DNA of 64,000 nt from assembly GCF_000421965.1 (NCBI RefSeq), contig NZ_ATAY01000017.1, forward strand, positions 19,030-83,029. The letters run 5' to 3'. This document shows, piece after piece, positions 1 to 11,400 of the stretch (positions are counted from its first letter, which is position 1; each line of letters opens with the position of its first letter). The translations under genes were made by a program, and so were the position numbers. Source of the DNA: Ruminiclostridium papyrosolvens C7. GTDB taxonomy: Bacteria; Bacillota; Clostridia; Acetivibrionales; DSM-1351. Below the pieces are notes generated by a model. It did not search any database. It was not told the origin of the DNA and worked only from the letters and a program-made list of their open reading frames with translations.

Positions 1-1224
1 TTCTACCTCTTTTTTGTTTTCTATACTAAGTTCAGGAATATATTCATAATCGGATAATTCAATAACAGTACCTTTGAAATCAATTCCTGTTTTTTGCTGA
101 GTTGTGATTAAAAGGACTTGAATATTGCTGTCTTTTATAATGTACTCCAACCTGTCTTTCGGAAGGTTAGGATTTAGAACAAGAAAACAGGCTCCTGCTT
201 GTAGAACCGCAAGCATACTTATTACGGTTTCAATTGTTCTATCGCCTATTATACCTATTATGTGACCCTTACCATATCCATTTGAGTTCAGTACTTCCGC
301 CATATGGTTAGATTTACCATAAAGTGAATTGTAAGTAATGCTACTTTCTTTATCACCGGAGAAGCTGACAAACTTCAGTGCAGTTTTATCAGGAGTTTTT
401 TTAACCTGCTTGTCCACCAAGTCAATAAGGGTAAGCTCTTTTTGGTCTTGTCTCATATTTCCGCTCAGACATTCCAGAATGTTATTTTTTTCAGTCTCGT
501 TAACCAACTCAATATCTTTTATGTAAATATTGAGATCATCCAACATCTGGCTCAATATATTACTAAAAGAATTAAAGATAGCAGAAATTGTTCCGTCCGT
601 GTAAATGATTGAATTGTAAACAATAGAAACCGACAGTTTTTCTATATCCCTTTTAACTGCAACGGCAATGTCATTATGTATACTGTTTCTTTTTATGTCA
701 TTTAAAAGCTCCAAGTCATGTATATCTTCCATCATAAACAAATATCTCGTTATACAGTCGGTTTTTTCATGATCAATTTCATTTATGATTCTGTCTACAG
801 GATAATATTGATACTTATATGCCTCCGTTACTGTTTGTTTCAAGGATAAGAGTAAATCCTTCGCCGATAAGCCGCCTTTAATAAAATCGCGTATGACAAC
901 ATATTTATTGAACCTGCAATCTGCTTTTTTATAAACAGGAACTGCAATAGAGATATCACTTATACCTGAAGTTTTATAAAATAAGATTTTAAAACATTCC
1001 AGAAGTATAACAAACATGGATAAATCATTGCCTTTTGATATCTGGAGTAATTTTTCGTATACTTTGCCGCTTAAATCAAAACTACCGGTGCAACTCTCAT
1101 ACCGGGCAGACCTTGGAGATTCTGCGATTATTTCCGTTTCAACGGATAATGCTTCCAGTTTCTTCAACCAGTATTCTTTTGCATTTTCAAATTCAGTTGT
1201 TTCAAAAATCCTATTATCATTCAC
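1..1224 (-). CDS. Nonribosomal peptide synthetase, N-terminal part (half condensation domain plus start of adenylation domain), cut by window edge
   Basis: Open from a GTG at 1224 to position 1 with no stop (408 codons). GTG is chosen because GAGGT lies 8 nt upstream and overlaps the stop of the U32 gene, which suggests translational coupling. Residues about 10-215 resemble only the C-terminal half of a condensation domain (AKEYWLKKLE near the start); there is no HHxxxDG. From about residue 245 an adenylation domain begins (TPDKTALKF, then SITYNSLYGKSNHMAEVL). Its A2 core reads LQAGACFLVLNPNLP where the usual form is LKAGGAYLPIDP, so this A domain is divergent. Specificity residues lie outside the window. 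It follows an NRPS that ends in a complete C domain, so that C domain could acylate this module's carrier. The truncated C half may be a docking platform. NRPS family assignment is secure; the role in the line is inferred. Confidence 0.85.
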   Translation of the reverse strand, partial: MNDNRIFETTEFENAKEYWLKKLEALSVETEIIAESPRSARYESCTGSFDLSGKVYEKLLQISKGNDLSMFVILLECFKILFYKTSGISDISIAVPVYKKADCRFNKYVVIRDFIKGGLSAKDLLLSLKQTVTEAYKYQYYPVDRIINEIDHEKTDCITRYLFMMEDIHDLELLNDIKRNSIHNDIAVAVKRDIEKLSVSIVYNSIIYTDGTISAIFNSFSNILSQMLDDLNIYIKDIELVNETEKNNILECLSGNMRQDQKELTLIDLVDKQVKKTPDKTALKFVSFSGDKESSITYNSLYGKSNHMAEVLNSNGYGKGHIIGIIGDRTIETVISMLAVLQAGACFLVLNPNLPKDRLEYIIKDSNIQVLLITTQQKTGIDFKGTVIELSDYEYIPELSIENKKEVE

Positions 1225-1235
1225 TGTATTTTACC

Positions 1236-2399
1236 TCACATAAAATCAAATTCTATATCAACGTCATTGTTGCGGTCGGATTGCTTCACATTGACACTGT
1301 TTACACACCTGTTGAATTGGTCATATTCGTTATAAAATTTATCGTATAGTTCTTTCATGGCAATTGTCTTGTCCATGTCAACAGCTTTCTTTATGTATGC
1401 CCCGCAATAATTGCACTCCTGGCAGTCATTTTTGCAGAACTCTTCTTTTTCGTAAAATGGTTTTATAAAGCCATCCAGTTTTTTATTATCCAAATACGCA
1501 TTGAAATTGTTGAGTGTTGAAAACATATTTAGTAAGTCCATTAGATTACCGTCATAATCCTCTTTGAAATAATATGAAACTGTTTTAACAGGATCTCCAC
1601 CCTTAACAAAGGTATGTCTTCCCTGTATTTTAAACCGGTTTATCCCTATGTCGGTATACAAATTGAGGTCTTCCGGTCTTATCCATGAAAGCTTGAGGAG
1701 GTTGCTTATATCCTCATATCTCTGTCGAATGCACCTGTGCTCGTAATAATTTATGCTGGTATTGCTTACATTTCCAAAGGGATTTTCCGATACCATATTA
1801 TAATGGAACATACGGTACACACAGTTTATGGCACATATCTGGTTTGCTATAACCTCAACACCCTCCCCAAAGGACTTACTAATCCTTTCAAGTACATGAA
1901 ACTTCCTGTTAATTGATTCGTCAGGAACAATTCTGTTTACACCTAGTCTTTTATAATACATAGCCTTATTTACATTTGTAATCTGACAAAGGCAGGATGC
2001 TTTAATTTCAAAATCCAATTTCATGGATTTTATTATTTCAATCAAAGGAGGAAGGGCAATGGTCAATTTTCTTACACCCGTTTCATATAAATTCCATAGA
2101 AATGTTTTAAGTTCAAGTATCCCATCCTCACTGAATTCCATATTGTGCATGTGTGTGGCATTCAAAGTATAATTAAAGTCAATATTGTGCTGTCTTGAAT
2201 ACTTGATATAGTTATATAAATCCACAAAATCCGTTTCGAGCATTTGTTCCACCAGTCTTCCCGAACCGACGATTCTGCCTTTTGTTATGCTGCCATAGGT
2301 CTCGCCTACCTTTGCATGGTCATACTGTTGATTAAGTTGATGATAACCATCTATTGTTTCGTTTTTAAAATCTGCGGGCATACTAAAATACTTAATCAT
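1236..2399 (-). CDS. Peptidase U32 / UbiU-TrhP-like iron-sulfur protein with an NRPS-type C-terminal tail
   Basis: 387 aa, with strong RBS GGAGGGGGAT before the ATG. The U32 family signature is visible at about 238-261: SWIRPEDLNLYTDIGINRFK followed by IQGR. An upstream Cys-bearing block (about 183-200) has C189 and C193, C223 follows, and C322, C326, C329 and C332 form a C-terminal cluster. Characterised U32 proteins such as UbiU/UbiV and TrhP are often not proteases; they carry a 4Fe-4S cluster and take part in hydroxylation of ubiquinone precursors or tRNA, which for UbiU/V does not need O2. The protein ends DVDIEFDFM, nearly the same as the DIDFDFDN tail of the NRPS just upstream, suggesting that both dock on a common partner. 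It sits between two NRPS genes, so it probably acts on a carrier-bound intermediate. The reaction is unknown; a peptidase role is the alternative. Confidence 0.75.
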   Translation of the reverse strand: MIKYFSMPADFKNETIDGYHQLNQQYDHAKVGETYGSITKGRIVGSGRLVEQMLETDFVDLYNYIKYSRQHNIDFNYTLNATHMHNMEFSEDGILELKTFLWNLYETGVRKLTIALPPLIEIIKSMKLDFEIKASCLCQITNVNKAMYYKRLGVNRIVPDESINRKFHVLERISKSFGEGVEVIANQICAINCVYRMFHYNMVSENPFGNVSNTSINYYEHRCIRQRYEDISNLLKLSWIRPEDLNLYTDIGINRFKIQGRHTFVKGGDPVKTVSYYFKEDYDGNLMDLLNMFSTLNNFNAYLDNKKLDGFIKPFYEKEEFCKNDCQECNYCGAYIKKAVDMDKTIAMKELYDKFYNEYDQFNRCVNSVNVKQSDRNNDVDIEFDFM

Positions 2400-2474
2400 A
2401 AAATTTAATCCCCCTCCATTTCTTATCAGGACAAGAATAATTCCTTATTTCTGCCCAATAGCTCACTTAATTTT

Positions 2475-5400
2475 TTAATTATCAAAATCAAAATCAATAT
2501 CAACAGCAAATGGTACTTCCATATCACTTTCAATGGATCTTAAATCTTTGTACCCGTTATCATCTTTAATATCCTGTATATCTGTTAATTTAATAGTTCT
2601 ATCAGCTAAAATCCGGTTAAGAATGTCAATAAAATATGTCTTCCACTTTTCCACCGTCTCACTTTTAAACAAACTGATATTATAAATAATTGCAACTTTT
2701 ATGGTTTCACCCGTATCTGTTACGGAAAAAGTCATATCAAAATTTGAATTTATGCTTCTTTCAAATGGTTTTACCTTCAAACCATCCACGCTTACGTTTG
2801 GGACTTCAAAATCCTGCAACTGGAACATTACATTAAAAATAGGATTTCTGCTTAAATCCCTTTTTGAACATACCCTTTTGACCAGTTCATTAAAAGGATA
2901 ATCCTGGTTACTAAATGCTGTCACAGTATTCATTTTTATTTCAGAAAATACTTTCTCAAAAGATTGAGCACGTTCCAGTTTATTTCTGAGGATGACTGTG
3001 TTTACAAACATTCCTACTAAATGTTCAACGTCTCCCGTAGTACGACCTGAAACAGGAGTTCCCAGAATTATATCCGTCTGTCCGGTTATTTTATAAATAA
3101 ATACATTAAAAATAGATAATAAAACCGTATATAATGTTGAATCCAAGTCAACACAAAGCTTTCTCAACAAGGAGACCTTTTCAATATCCAGTTCAAAAGT
3201 CACACTAGCTCCTCCATAAGTCTGAACCGGTGGTCTTTCAAAATCAACCGGAAGGTTCAGTTGTGGAATAACCCCTTTAAAACGGGATAGCCAGTATACT
3301 TCCTGTTTCTTTAATTTATCCTGAAATCTTGAACTATCTTGCCATACGGCATAGTCCTTATATTGCAGCTTCAATTTGGGCAGTTCTTTTTGCTGATATA
3401 TACTCAAAAAATCCCTGATTATAATTCCGATAGATATTGCATCAGTAATTATGTGATGCATGTCTATAACTAACAGATGTCTTTTATTTTCCAGTTTGAC
3501 AATTCCTACTCTAAGCAGAGGCGGTTTACTCAGGTTAAATGGCCTGATTAACTTTTGTAACGTGCTTTCAATATTTTCGGGCCCTTTTTCAATGAATTCA
3601 ATTTGAAAATCCACCTTGTCCATTACTTTTTGTACCGGTACCCCGTCTGCACTGATAAAAGCGGTTCTTAAGCTCTCATGCCTTACAATCAGATTGTCAA
3701 ATATACTTTGAATCAAGGATATATCTAAATCACCCTCCAATTCTACAATCTCTGTAATATTGTACATTGTATTGTCTTTATACAGTAAATCCAGAATATA
3801 CAACCCTTTTTGTGCAAAGGATAAAGGATAATATTCTCTGTTTTCAGCAGGTAATATTATGTTATCCGAACCATCAGGTGACCACTTCGTGATAATCGCC
3901 GATTGCATTTCAATTGTGTTGTTTGTAAACAAAGTCCCCAGCGGTATACTTACATTGAAAGCAGTATTTAAATCAGAAACCAGTTTCATGAGGTTTAGTG
4001 AGTTACCTCCAAGATAAAAGAAACTTGTTTCAATATCAAATTGGTTCGTACCAAGGATACCCGACCAAATCTCATATATTTTTTGCTCAAATTCATCTCT
4101 GGGTAGCTTTTTCTTGTCAACATCCTTAAAATCATTAGCTATTTCGTTCAAAGCTCTATAGTCGATTTTTCCGTTTATTAATCTTGGTATACTATCAATG
4201 ACTATGTTTTTTGAAGGAATCATATAAGCCGGTAAACTGTGAGATAGAAATTCATTCAGTGAATTAATCAGTTTTTCTTTCTGTCCCTCAGCTTTAACAA
4301 CAATAAAGGAAACCAACGAATCGGTATTGGATAGGGTAGTTATTTTTGATACAACTACATCAGATACAAGTTCATGCTTGGATATCTGGTGTTCTATTTC
4401 TCCCAGTTCAATTCTGTAACCCATAATTTTTATCTGATGATCCATCCTGCCATAACACTGAAGTTCTCCGTTATATAGCCATTTTGAAATGTCTCCGGTT
4501 TTATATATTCTCTCATTTGAAATAAAAGGATTTTGTATGAATTTTTCTTCTGTTAATTTATTGTTGGATATATAACCTCTTGCCAGCCCATCTCCACCAA
4601 TATATAATTCACCTTTTACCCCTTTGGGTACGAGATGTTTTTTACTATTTAGTATATAAATTTGTGTGTTTGCAATGGGGTTACCTATATTTACTTGTTT
4701 TTGTCCTGTTAATTCTTTAATAGTAGACCAGACTGTGGTTTCAGTAGGCCCATATACGTTATACACCTTTACATTCTCAAGACCTTCAAGATATCCCAGA
4801 AGGTTTTCCGGGAAAGGCTCCCCTCCTATGATAATTTCCTTTAAGGAGGTAAGGTAATTCCACCATTTCTTGTCACTTAGGAACAGTTGTGCCCTTGAAG
4901 GTGTCATTTGAACCATATCAATACTATTTTTACGGATTAGTTCACAAACCATACCAATATCTTTTTGACTTTGCTCATCGGCAATTACTACTTTTAATCC
5001 CTTTGTAAGTGCCAATATTGTTTCAAGAACAAAAATATCAAATGAAATTGTGGTAAGGGCCAAAATTGTTTTCCCGGCTGAAAAGTCCATTTTTCTGCTC
5101 ATGCCTGTTATGAAGTTATTTACCGCTCTATGTTCAATCATTACTCCTTTAGGCTTTCCGGTAGAGCCTGAGGTATATATGACATAGGCCAGATCTGAAG
5201 GTAGGTTCACTTTTTCCGGATTGTAATATGGCTCATTCTCAGATTCAAAAATGTTTATCACTTGCCCTTTAAAATCCCGGGAAATAGACTTTTGCTTGTC
5301 CACAAGCAAGAACTTGCCGTAACAGTCTTCCATCATGTATGAAACACGTTCTTCCGGAAGTTCCGGATCAATAGGCAGGTATGCTCCCCCCGCTTTTAGG

Positions 5401-8400
5401 ATACCTACAATTGCTATCAGCATATCAAAGGAACGTTTTACCATAATTCCTGCAACCATATTCGGTTTAAATCCCAGTCTTCTTAAATAATGTGCCAATC
5501 TGTTTGAGCGTTCGTTTAATTCCTTATACTTAAGTCTATTATTCTGAAATATCAAAGCAGTAGCCTCAGGTGTTAATTCCACCTGTTTTTCAAATAAATC
5601 AATAATGGTTTCTCCTCTGGAATAATCACAATGGGTATCATTAAATTTGTATAGTAATTGTTGACGCTCTTCTTCCTGCAGAAGGTCAATATCCTCTATG
5701 GTTATTTCAAAATTATCGGAAACCTGTTTTATTATTGTCTCAAAGTGTCTTGCTAACTGTTCTATTAACCATTCCTCATAAACATTAACATTATAACGAA
5801 AATCTATTCCAATTCCATTTGCAGAGTTTACAATGATATTTAAATCATAGTTTGTCTGCTCAAATGCTTCAACACCCTCAACTATAAAGCCTGTACTGTC
5901 ATATCCGGCAGCTTCTGAGGCATTTTGTCCCATGGGATAGTTTTCATAAATAATAATGTGGTCAAATAGACCTTGTTTTAGTTCCGATGCTGCCTGTACT
6001 TTTGAAAGTGAAATATAGCTGTATTGTTCAGATTCAAGTGCTTCATCCTGTCGACCCATTACCAATTCACTGAACTTTGTACGTGATTCGGTGCTAATGC
6101 GTACCGGAATCGTATTAATAAATAATCCAAGCATATTTTCAATATTTTCTATTTCTGCAGGGCGTCCTGATACAACAGCACCAAACACCACATCCTCATT
6201 ACCTGTGTATTTTTGTAAAAGAATCCCCCAAACACTCTGAATAACTGTATTCTGTGTTACGTGATACTTTTTACTCATGTCCTCAATCTTTCTGACACAC
6301 TCTTCATCAAGGCCCATGTTGAACTGCTTTTGTCTGTAACTCTGGTTTTCTCTTTTATTCCTTTGGGGTAACAAAGCCTGAGTGTTATAACCCTGTAAAT
6401 ACTTGTCCCAATATTGTAACGCTGAAATTTCATTATTCTTTTGAAGCCATTCTATATAATTTCTGTAGGAAGTTACCTGAGGAAACTCTAATTTAGTTTT
6501 ACCATAAAAACTTGTATACCGTTTCAGGAGCTCACCAAATAGTATACTCAGGCACCATCCGTCCATCAATATATGATGAAAACTCCATATCAGTTTGTAT
6601 TTTCCGTCTCCCCAATATAGTACAGACATTTTTATAAGACTGTCTCTTGTTACATCAAAACCGGTCTCGCGTTCCAGTTTCTTAAATGCTTTATAATATT
6701 CATGCTTTCCATGGTCATCCATGCCGGAAATATCCTCATAGAGCACTGATATCATTCTTTCCTTCAACACCACCTGAAGAGGATTGGAAAGTCCCTCGTA
6801 AACAAACACTGTACGTAAAATATCATATCTCTTAACTATTTCATTAAGGCCTTTTTCCAGCAAAGCAATTTCAAGTTTCCCGGATATATCAAAGGCACAC
6901 TGTTGGAAATATGTCTCTGAGTTGCTTGAAACAGCATGAAACAATATCCCTTCCTGCATGGGAGAAAGCTTGTATATATCCTGTATTTTTCGTTCCTTCT
7001 CATTATTCCATTTGATATTTGCGTATAAGCTCTCAGTCAACTTATCGAAGCTTTCCAAGGACATGTCCAGTTTAAAATCAGCAGGTGATCCAAGTTCCGG
7101 CTTCTGAGTCTTACAATGTAGTATTATCTCATGAAGACAAGATTTGTAATTCTCCATCAAATTACCGATTGTTTCGCTTTTATATTCATTTTTATCAAAA
7201 GAAGCTGTTACTTTCAAACATCCCCCTATAGTAATGCAATTAATGTCTAAAGAATACCATGGAGTACCTTCAAGGCTTACTTCTTTTCCGCAGGATTGCT
7301 GAACAACCTCAAAATAATCTGAAACCAACTCTTTATCAAACTGTCCCAGATAATTAAACATAATCTCGGGTTCAAGGCTTTCAAATGACTGTTCCTCTTC
7401 CCCTCTGTTTCTGATATATTGATACAATCCGAATTCTATACCACCATGGGGTATCTTACGAAGGTTTTCTTTTATCATTCGGAGATAATATGATATTTTA
7501 TTTACACTGCCCATATCCAGTAGCACCGGATATAATGATGTAAACCATCCAACTGTACGAGCTATTGGTAAATCCTGAAACAGCTCCTCACGTCCGTGAC
7601 CTTCAAGTGCAATAAGTGCCTTATCATTTCCGCTCCAGGATTTCAATGCCATTCCAAGTCCCGCCAGTAAAATGTCTTCTATTTTAGTATGATATGTATT
7701 GTGTACATTCTTTAATAAATCGTTTGTTTCATCACTTGTAAAGGTTATTGAAACTGACTCTCTGTATTTGTTTTTTCTTATTTCTGAGGTTTCAAAATCC
7801 CTTGGTAATTTGGGGATTGATACATTTAATATGTCTCTCCAATATTGAACACTTCTGTATACCGATTCGGAATCGGCATATTCCTTCAATTCCTTTGCCC
7901 ACTGTTGAAATGAAGCTGTTTTTGAAGGAAGTACTATCTTGTTTCCTTTCAAGGACTGGTCGTACGCAAGCTTAAGGTCCTCAAGGAGTATTCTCCAGGA
8001 TACCCCGTCTACAACAAGGTGATGAATTATTATAGCCAGATATTTTCCTGCCAATGTGTGAAACAGTCCGATTTTAACCAGAGGGCCTGTACTTAGGTTA
8101 ATACTACCCTGAAGTAATTCACATTTCTCCTCAATTGCCTTAATATATTCGGAGTCATTGAGCGTGTACTCATAAAAGTCATACAGATTTGCAGATTCAT
8201 CATCATTGTACTGAATGATTTTATTACCCTGTATGTTATATACCATTCTAATTGCATCATGATGCTTTATAATTCCCGTAAGGGCATTTTTTAAAGCCTC
8301 AACAGAGAATTCATCTTTGTTGAAAATCATAACAGATTGATTAAAATGCTGGTTGTGTTCCCCACTCTTTTTAAAGAAAAATTTCTGTATAGGAGTCAAA

Positions 8401-11400
8401 GGTAATTCCCCGGCTTCAAACACTTTACCTGTCTCGTACACAACGGATTTCACATGTGAGGACAACTCTTTTACAGTAGGATATTTAAAAAGATTCTTGA
8501 TAGTAAATTGTAATCCGTGCTGATAAAGACGAGCTAATATTTGCAGCGCTTTAATTGAATCTCCTCCAATTTCAAAGAAATTATCTAAAGTTCCCACACG
8601 GTCAATGCCTAAAACATCACCCCATATTTTGCAAAGCACCATTTGAGTATTATTCTCAGGTGGAACATAAGTCTTTCTCACTAAAACTTTGTTTGGCTTT
8701 GGCAAAGCCTTTCTGTCCAATTTTCCGTTGGCTGTCAAAGGTATTTTTTCTATTGTCACATAATACGATGGAACCATATAGTCAGGCAAAACACCTCCAA
8801 GAGCTGTTCTCAAATGGTTTGGAGAAATCTCCTTTCCAGTGACAATGTATGCACATAAACTTTTACCTGTCTCATCATCAACATCAATAACAACAGAATC
8901 AGTTATTCCGTTAATCTTCCTTAATGCACTTTCAATTTCCCCGAGTTCAATTCTGAATCCTCTTATCTTGACCTGATTATCTATTCTTCCCAGAAACTCT
9001 ATATTCCCGTCTTCATTCCACTTTGCCAGATCTCCGGTCTTATATAGACGTTCTCCGTCAAGGTAGGGATTAAAAATAAACTTCTCCTTTGTCAGTAATT
9101 CTTTATTTAGGTATCCTCTTGCCAGGCCTACACCCCCGATACATAGCTCGCCTGACACACCCGTAGGTTGAAGGCAACCGTCCTTATTTGTAATATACAG
9201 TCTGATATTATCTATTGGTTTTCCAATTGGAATAGACTGTATCCCTGTTGTATCACGGGGGCAGTTGAAATAGGACACGTCTATGGTCGCCTCTGTGGGT
9301 CCGTAGAGATTTACAAGACGTACTCCGGTATTATTTCTGAAAACGTAATTAAATCTATTTACCATATCAAGCGTCAGTGCTTCACCACTTGTAATTATAT
9401 ATTTTAAGCTATTAAGCTTGTACGCTTCGGAACATGTATCCAAATAACTCAAAAATGCATTAAACATTGATGGCACAAAGTGGAGTGTAGTTACCTTATT
9501 GTTATAAATAGCTTCAACTATGGACTGAGGATTTTTCTCACCTTCGTTTTCCAAAAGACATACTACCGCTCCCTGCATACCCCACCAGAGTATCTCCCAA
9601 ACAGATACATCAAAAGAAAATGTGGTTTTCTGAAGAACAACATCCCCTTGATTTATGGGCGTATTTTTTTCCATCCAAATTAATCTGTTCATTAAAGATG
9701 TATGTTCAATCATGGCCCCCTTTGGATTTCCCGTTGACCCTGAAGTATAGATAACATATGCTAAACTGTTCGGCTGGGTTATATTAATGGGATTTGTTTT
9801 ACTTTCCTTTGAGTAATCATCATCCAGATAAACAATTTTGCCCTTAATATCCGGTGAAACAACAGTATTCCTATCGGTCAGTATATATTCAATTCCGCTA
9901 TCATTAATCATATAATTTATACGTGCTTGTGGATATTCGGGGTCTATAGGTAAATATGCACCCCCGGCCTTCAATATCGCGTATATTCCCACCATCATTT
10001 CAAAGGATCGTCTTACCATTAGGCCAACAATTGTGTCATTTCCTATACCCAGACTTCTCAAGTAGTGTGCCAATTGGTTAGAGCGTTCATTTAATTCTGC
10101 ATATGTCCAAGACTTATCGTTAAATATTACTGCAATGTTCTGAGGTATCAGAGCCGCATTTTCCTCAAACACATCAATTACATTTTTATCTTTTATGTAA
10201 TCACATGCTGTAGCGTTAAAAGTATTTGTTATAATATCTTGTTCTTCTTTCGAGAGTATTTTTATCTCCCTCAGTTCCTTATGGGGAGCTTCACAAATAT
10301 CCTCTAAAATATTTATAAAGTGCTTCGACAAATTATCAATTGTATCTTGTTTAAACAACATGGTGCTATATTCGAATTCAAAGGTTATTTCTCCCTTATC
10401 TTCAAAAGCAGTCAGCATAATATCAAACTTAGACATGTTGTTCTTGTGACTATATTCAGAAAAACGAAGTTTTCCGGAAGCATTTAATGTATCCAACATG
10501 TTACCGGTATTTTGCAGAACAAGCATAGTATCAAACAGCGGATTTCGGCTGATATCTTTTGGAATATTCAGTTTATCCACCAGTTGTTCGAACTGGTAGC
10601 TTTGATTATCAAATGCATCAAGAGTACTTTGTTTTACCTCTTCAAGAAATTGTACGAAACTTTTACTACCTTTTGGGAGATTTAAAAGAGGTAGCGTGTT
10701 AACAAATACCCCGATGATATCCTGTAAATCAGCATGTTGTCGCCCTGCTACAGGTGTTCCTACAATTATTTCCTCCTGGCCGGTGTATCGGTTCAATAAT
10801 ACATTGTATGCAGCAAGAAGAACCATAAATAGGGTAACACCGTTTTCTGCCGCCAAATCGTTAAGCTTACCTGTTCGGGACTTGTCCAACACAAAGTATG
10901 TATGTGCTCCTTCGTAGCTTTGAACGGCAGGACGGTTATAATCCGTAGGCATATTTAATACGGGTATTTCACCTGAAAAGCGGTTAAGCCAATACTTTTC
11001 CTGTGCATTATCAACATTTTCTTTATACAGGTTGTTCTGCCATTCTGAAAAATCTCTGTATTGCATTTTTAATGGTTTCAGTTTCTCACCATTGTACAGA
11101 CTTATAAAGTCATTTATCAGAACGTTCATTGACACACCGTCAGAGATAATATGATGCATATCATAAATAAATATATATTTACCGTCGGTAAGCCTGATAA
11201 GAGCAACACGTATCAACGGAGCCTTACTTAAATCAAATGGCTTTATAAAATCGTCAATTATATTATCAACCTGATTCTCATTGCACTCATGGAACTCTAT
11301 CTTAAAATCAATGTGGTTATGTATAATCTGAACCGGTTCACTTTCCTTCATAATGAAAGAGGTACGAAGTGAGTCATGTCTTTCTATAAGGCAATTGAAT

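Noticed and set aside
1236..2399. Calling the U32-like protein a plain collagenase-type peptidase
   Set aside because: The U32 'peptidase' name is historical; several members are Fe-S hydroxylation proteins, and no protease catalytic motif is visible here.
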